64,000 nucleotides of DNA, taken from Dyadobacter linearis. GTDB taxonomy: Bacteria > Bacteroidota > Bacteroidia > Cytophagales > Spirosomataceae. The stretch is from assembly GCF_907165045.1 (NCBI RefSeq), contig NZ_CAJRAU010000011.1, positions 1 to 64,000 on the forward strand, given 5' to 3'. Below, piece by piece: positions 63,501 to 64,000 of this stretch. Every line of letters starts with the position of its first letter. Within the stretch, counting starts at the first letter, position 1. Under the pieces are notes generated by a model. That model did not search any database, was not told the DNA's origin, and saw nothing but the letters and a program-made list of their open reading frames with translations. The position numbers and the translations under genes are program-made.

Positions 63501-63646
63501 ACGGCAACAGTTGGCGCTGTAAGGTCCGGGAACACATCGATTTCTGTGGTTGTGGCCGTATACCAGCCGCCAACCAGCAGCAAAAAAGCGCCAACCAATA
63601 CACCAAACCGGTTTTGCAGGGCTGTAAGGATTATTTTGTTCAGCAT
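60545..63646 (-). CDS. CzcA/CusA-type heavy-metal RND pump
   Basis: 1033 residues of the HME-RND group. Characteristic parts: TTEIDVFPDLTAPTVAVLTE, the relay region GMAIAVGDLVDDAIIDVENV (VDDAIIDVEN marks the heavy-metal branch), PEFNEGSLVVSAVSLPGISL, and LSPILMTALTAGLALIPLAL. It exports divalent metals (Zn, Co, Cd, Ni) or, if CusA-like, Cu/Ag. Methionine clusters typical of CusA are not obvious, so Czc-type is favoured. Operon: adaptor, pump, channel, MFS. Confidence 0.93.
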   Translation of the reverse strand: MLNKIILTALQNRFGVLVGAFLLLVGGWYTATTTEIDVFPDLTAPTVAVLTEAHGMAPEEVERLVTFPIETSVNGATSVRRVRSSSSAGISIVWVEFNWGTDIFRARQIVNEKLQTIASQLPQAAGAPTLAPQSSIMGEIMLIGLTAKKTPAMELRSLADWTLRPRLLATGGVSQVVIIGGDYKQYQLLLDPLKMKARQVSLSQIMDAATNANRNAAGGFLSQYSNEYLVRGMGRTNDTMQLASGVVKTNQGLPVLLSDVGDLTVGAAPKIGSGSLKGEPAIIMTVMKQPNTNTLELTAQIDSAILDLKKNLPADVEINTRIFRQADFITASIDNIQRTLLEGAIFVVIILLLFLMNVRITVVSLVALPLSLLVSIITLRWLGFSINTMTLGGMAIAVGDLVDDAIIDVENVYRRLRENARLPISERAPVIDVIYNASVEIRASVISATFIIIAAFLPLFFLGGMEGKLLMPLGVSFVVSLLASLFIALTVTPVLCSYLLTSEKMLQRQSHDSWLVQHLNRWYQKALDRSLPYGKALLGFSALLLIGALLLLSKMGRSFLPEFNEGSLVVSAVSLPGISLDESNKIGSLVEKTLLTVPEISITTRRTGRAELDEHAQGVNAAEIDAPFLLKDRSREAFMADVREKLATISGVNITIGQPLGHRIDHMLSGTRANLAIKVFGTDLPRLYSISKEIKTAIETTPGLVDLSIEQQVDIPQIQIKPERQMLARYGITMGEFTEFVDVAFAGEKVGDVFEENRSFDLVVRFDEKSRSKIEALQNVTIDGANGQKIPLGMVAKVVSTSGPNTINRENVQRRVVVSANVAGRDLRSVVQDVQKTINSSIKLPEGYRLEYGGQFESEAAASNTIGIASLLSLLIIFMLLLSEFRQASLAGIILLNLPLALIGGVISLALGGSVISITALIGFITLFGIATRNGILLVSHYRTLESQGHNLHDTVIAGSVDRLSPILMTALTAGLALIPLALAGGEPGNEIQSPMAKVILGGLLSSTLLNLFIVPVVYLMVRKRQILKSSTI

Positions 63647-63658
63647 AATATTTCCGGC

Positions 63659-64000
63659 TTAATGTTCATGGCCATGGGCTGGCAAGGCACCTGAAAGTGA
63701 TGATAACCGGATCTGATAGCCGCCTTTGGTCACAACCCGCTCACCGGGCCGAACGCCCGAAAGGATCTGGACTTTTTCACCGTCCCTTTTGCCGGTCTTC
63801 ACCTCGCGCTTCTGGAAAGATTCACCCGCTGTTTGCACGTAGACATAAAAATTGCCTTGCTCTTCAATGAGTGCCGATTCCCGGGTAACCAGTGCAGTTG
63901 CCTTAGGTTGAGTTTTCAGCCAGACATTGACAAAAGTGCCGGGCAGCAGCTCGCTGGCATTGTTGACCTGCAACATCACTGGTAGATAGCCTGTCTGCGG
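63659..64000 (-). CDS. CzcB-like periplasmic adaptor, cut by window edge
   Basis: Only the C-terminal ~113 residues are in the window; the frame stays open to base 64000. It has the beta-barrel end ASELLPGTFVNVWLKTQPKA, then LIEEQGNFYVYVQTAGESFQ and the final VLSGVRPGERVVTKGGYQIR-like membrane-proximal text, with a His-containing tail (AHGHEH) that could bind metal. The start lies beyond the right edge. It is 12 bases upstream of the pump gene. Confidence 0.85.
   Translation of the reverse strand, partial: PQTGYLPVMLQVNNASELLPGTFVNVWLKTQPKATALVTRESALIEEQGNFYVYVQTAGESFQKREVKTGKRDGEKVQILSGVRPGERVVTKGGYQIRLSSLSGALPAHGHEH

Noticed and set aside
1..64000. CRISPR arrays, tRNA and rRNA genes
   Set aside because: Scanned by eye on both strands; no spaced direct-repeat array, cloverleaf or rRNA-like sequence was recognised. 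A covariance-model search would be decisive for tRNAs and small RNAs.

Overview
The window looks like a Bacteroidota chromosome, most likely Cytophagales and Dyadobacter-like. The support is family content (DUF5916 outer-membrane protein, DUF6428, ACR3 and ArsN2 genes), lipoprotein signals ending in Cys, promoters of the TAnnTTTG type, and moderate GC with AT-rich accessory stretches. The genus is inference. No rRNA, tRNA or CRISPR array was seen.

Layout. 0.3-7.4 kb holds a TrpF-like protein, a GAF/PAS hybrid-input histidine kinase and an ArsR-controlled oxidoreductase operon (two F420-reductase-like proteins around an LLM flavin monooxygenase). 7.4-16.6 kb is accessory DNA: an excisionase remnant, a hipBA pair, a 40-bp perfect palindrome, a Tn3-derived composite element (10223-13295) with 38-bp inverted ends and a flanking 7-bp repeat, and several unassigned genes.

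16.6-31.8 kb is a defence island. It contains a YhcG-type PD-(D/E)XK nuclease, a CapH/CapP-like repressor-peptidase pair, and a divergent CBASS operon. That operon has a NUDIX effector and a CD-NTase that carries a C-terminal E2-like (ubiquitin-conjugating fold) domain with a conserved Cys. Next comes an Hma-like helicase-methylase-ATPase operon behind an XRE regulator, then a lone serine recombinase.

32-39.5 kb is an arsenic cluster: arsR, DUF6428, arsN2, acr3 and two phosphoesterases on one strand, and an arsenate-reductase-like phosphatase diverging from them, with palindromic operators between. It is followed by a CsoR-like gene and a heavy-metal-associated-domain gene, each broken by one missing base. 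39.7-46 kb holds a DUF5916 protein, a lipoprotein and an Fe(III)-type ABC importer.

46-64 kb is metal and efflux territory. An OmpR-type two-component system lies between two inverted copies of the same promoter. The right copy drives an intact tolC-RND-adaptor operon, followed by rhodanese, DUF1259, chrB and chrA. The left copy precedes a collapsed paralogous operon (tolC remnant, DUF1259 remnant, beta-propeller remnant). The window ends in a CzcCBA-like heavy-metal efflux operon with an MFS gene, cut by the right edge.
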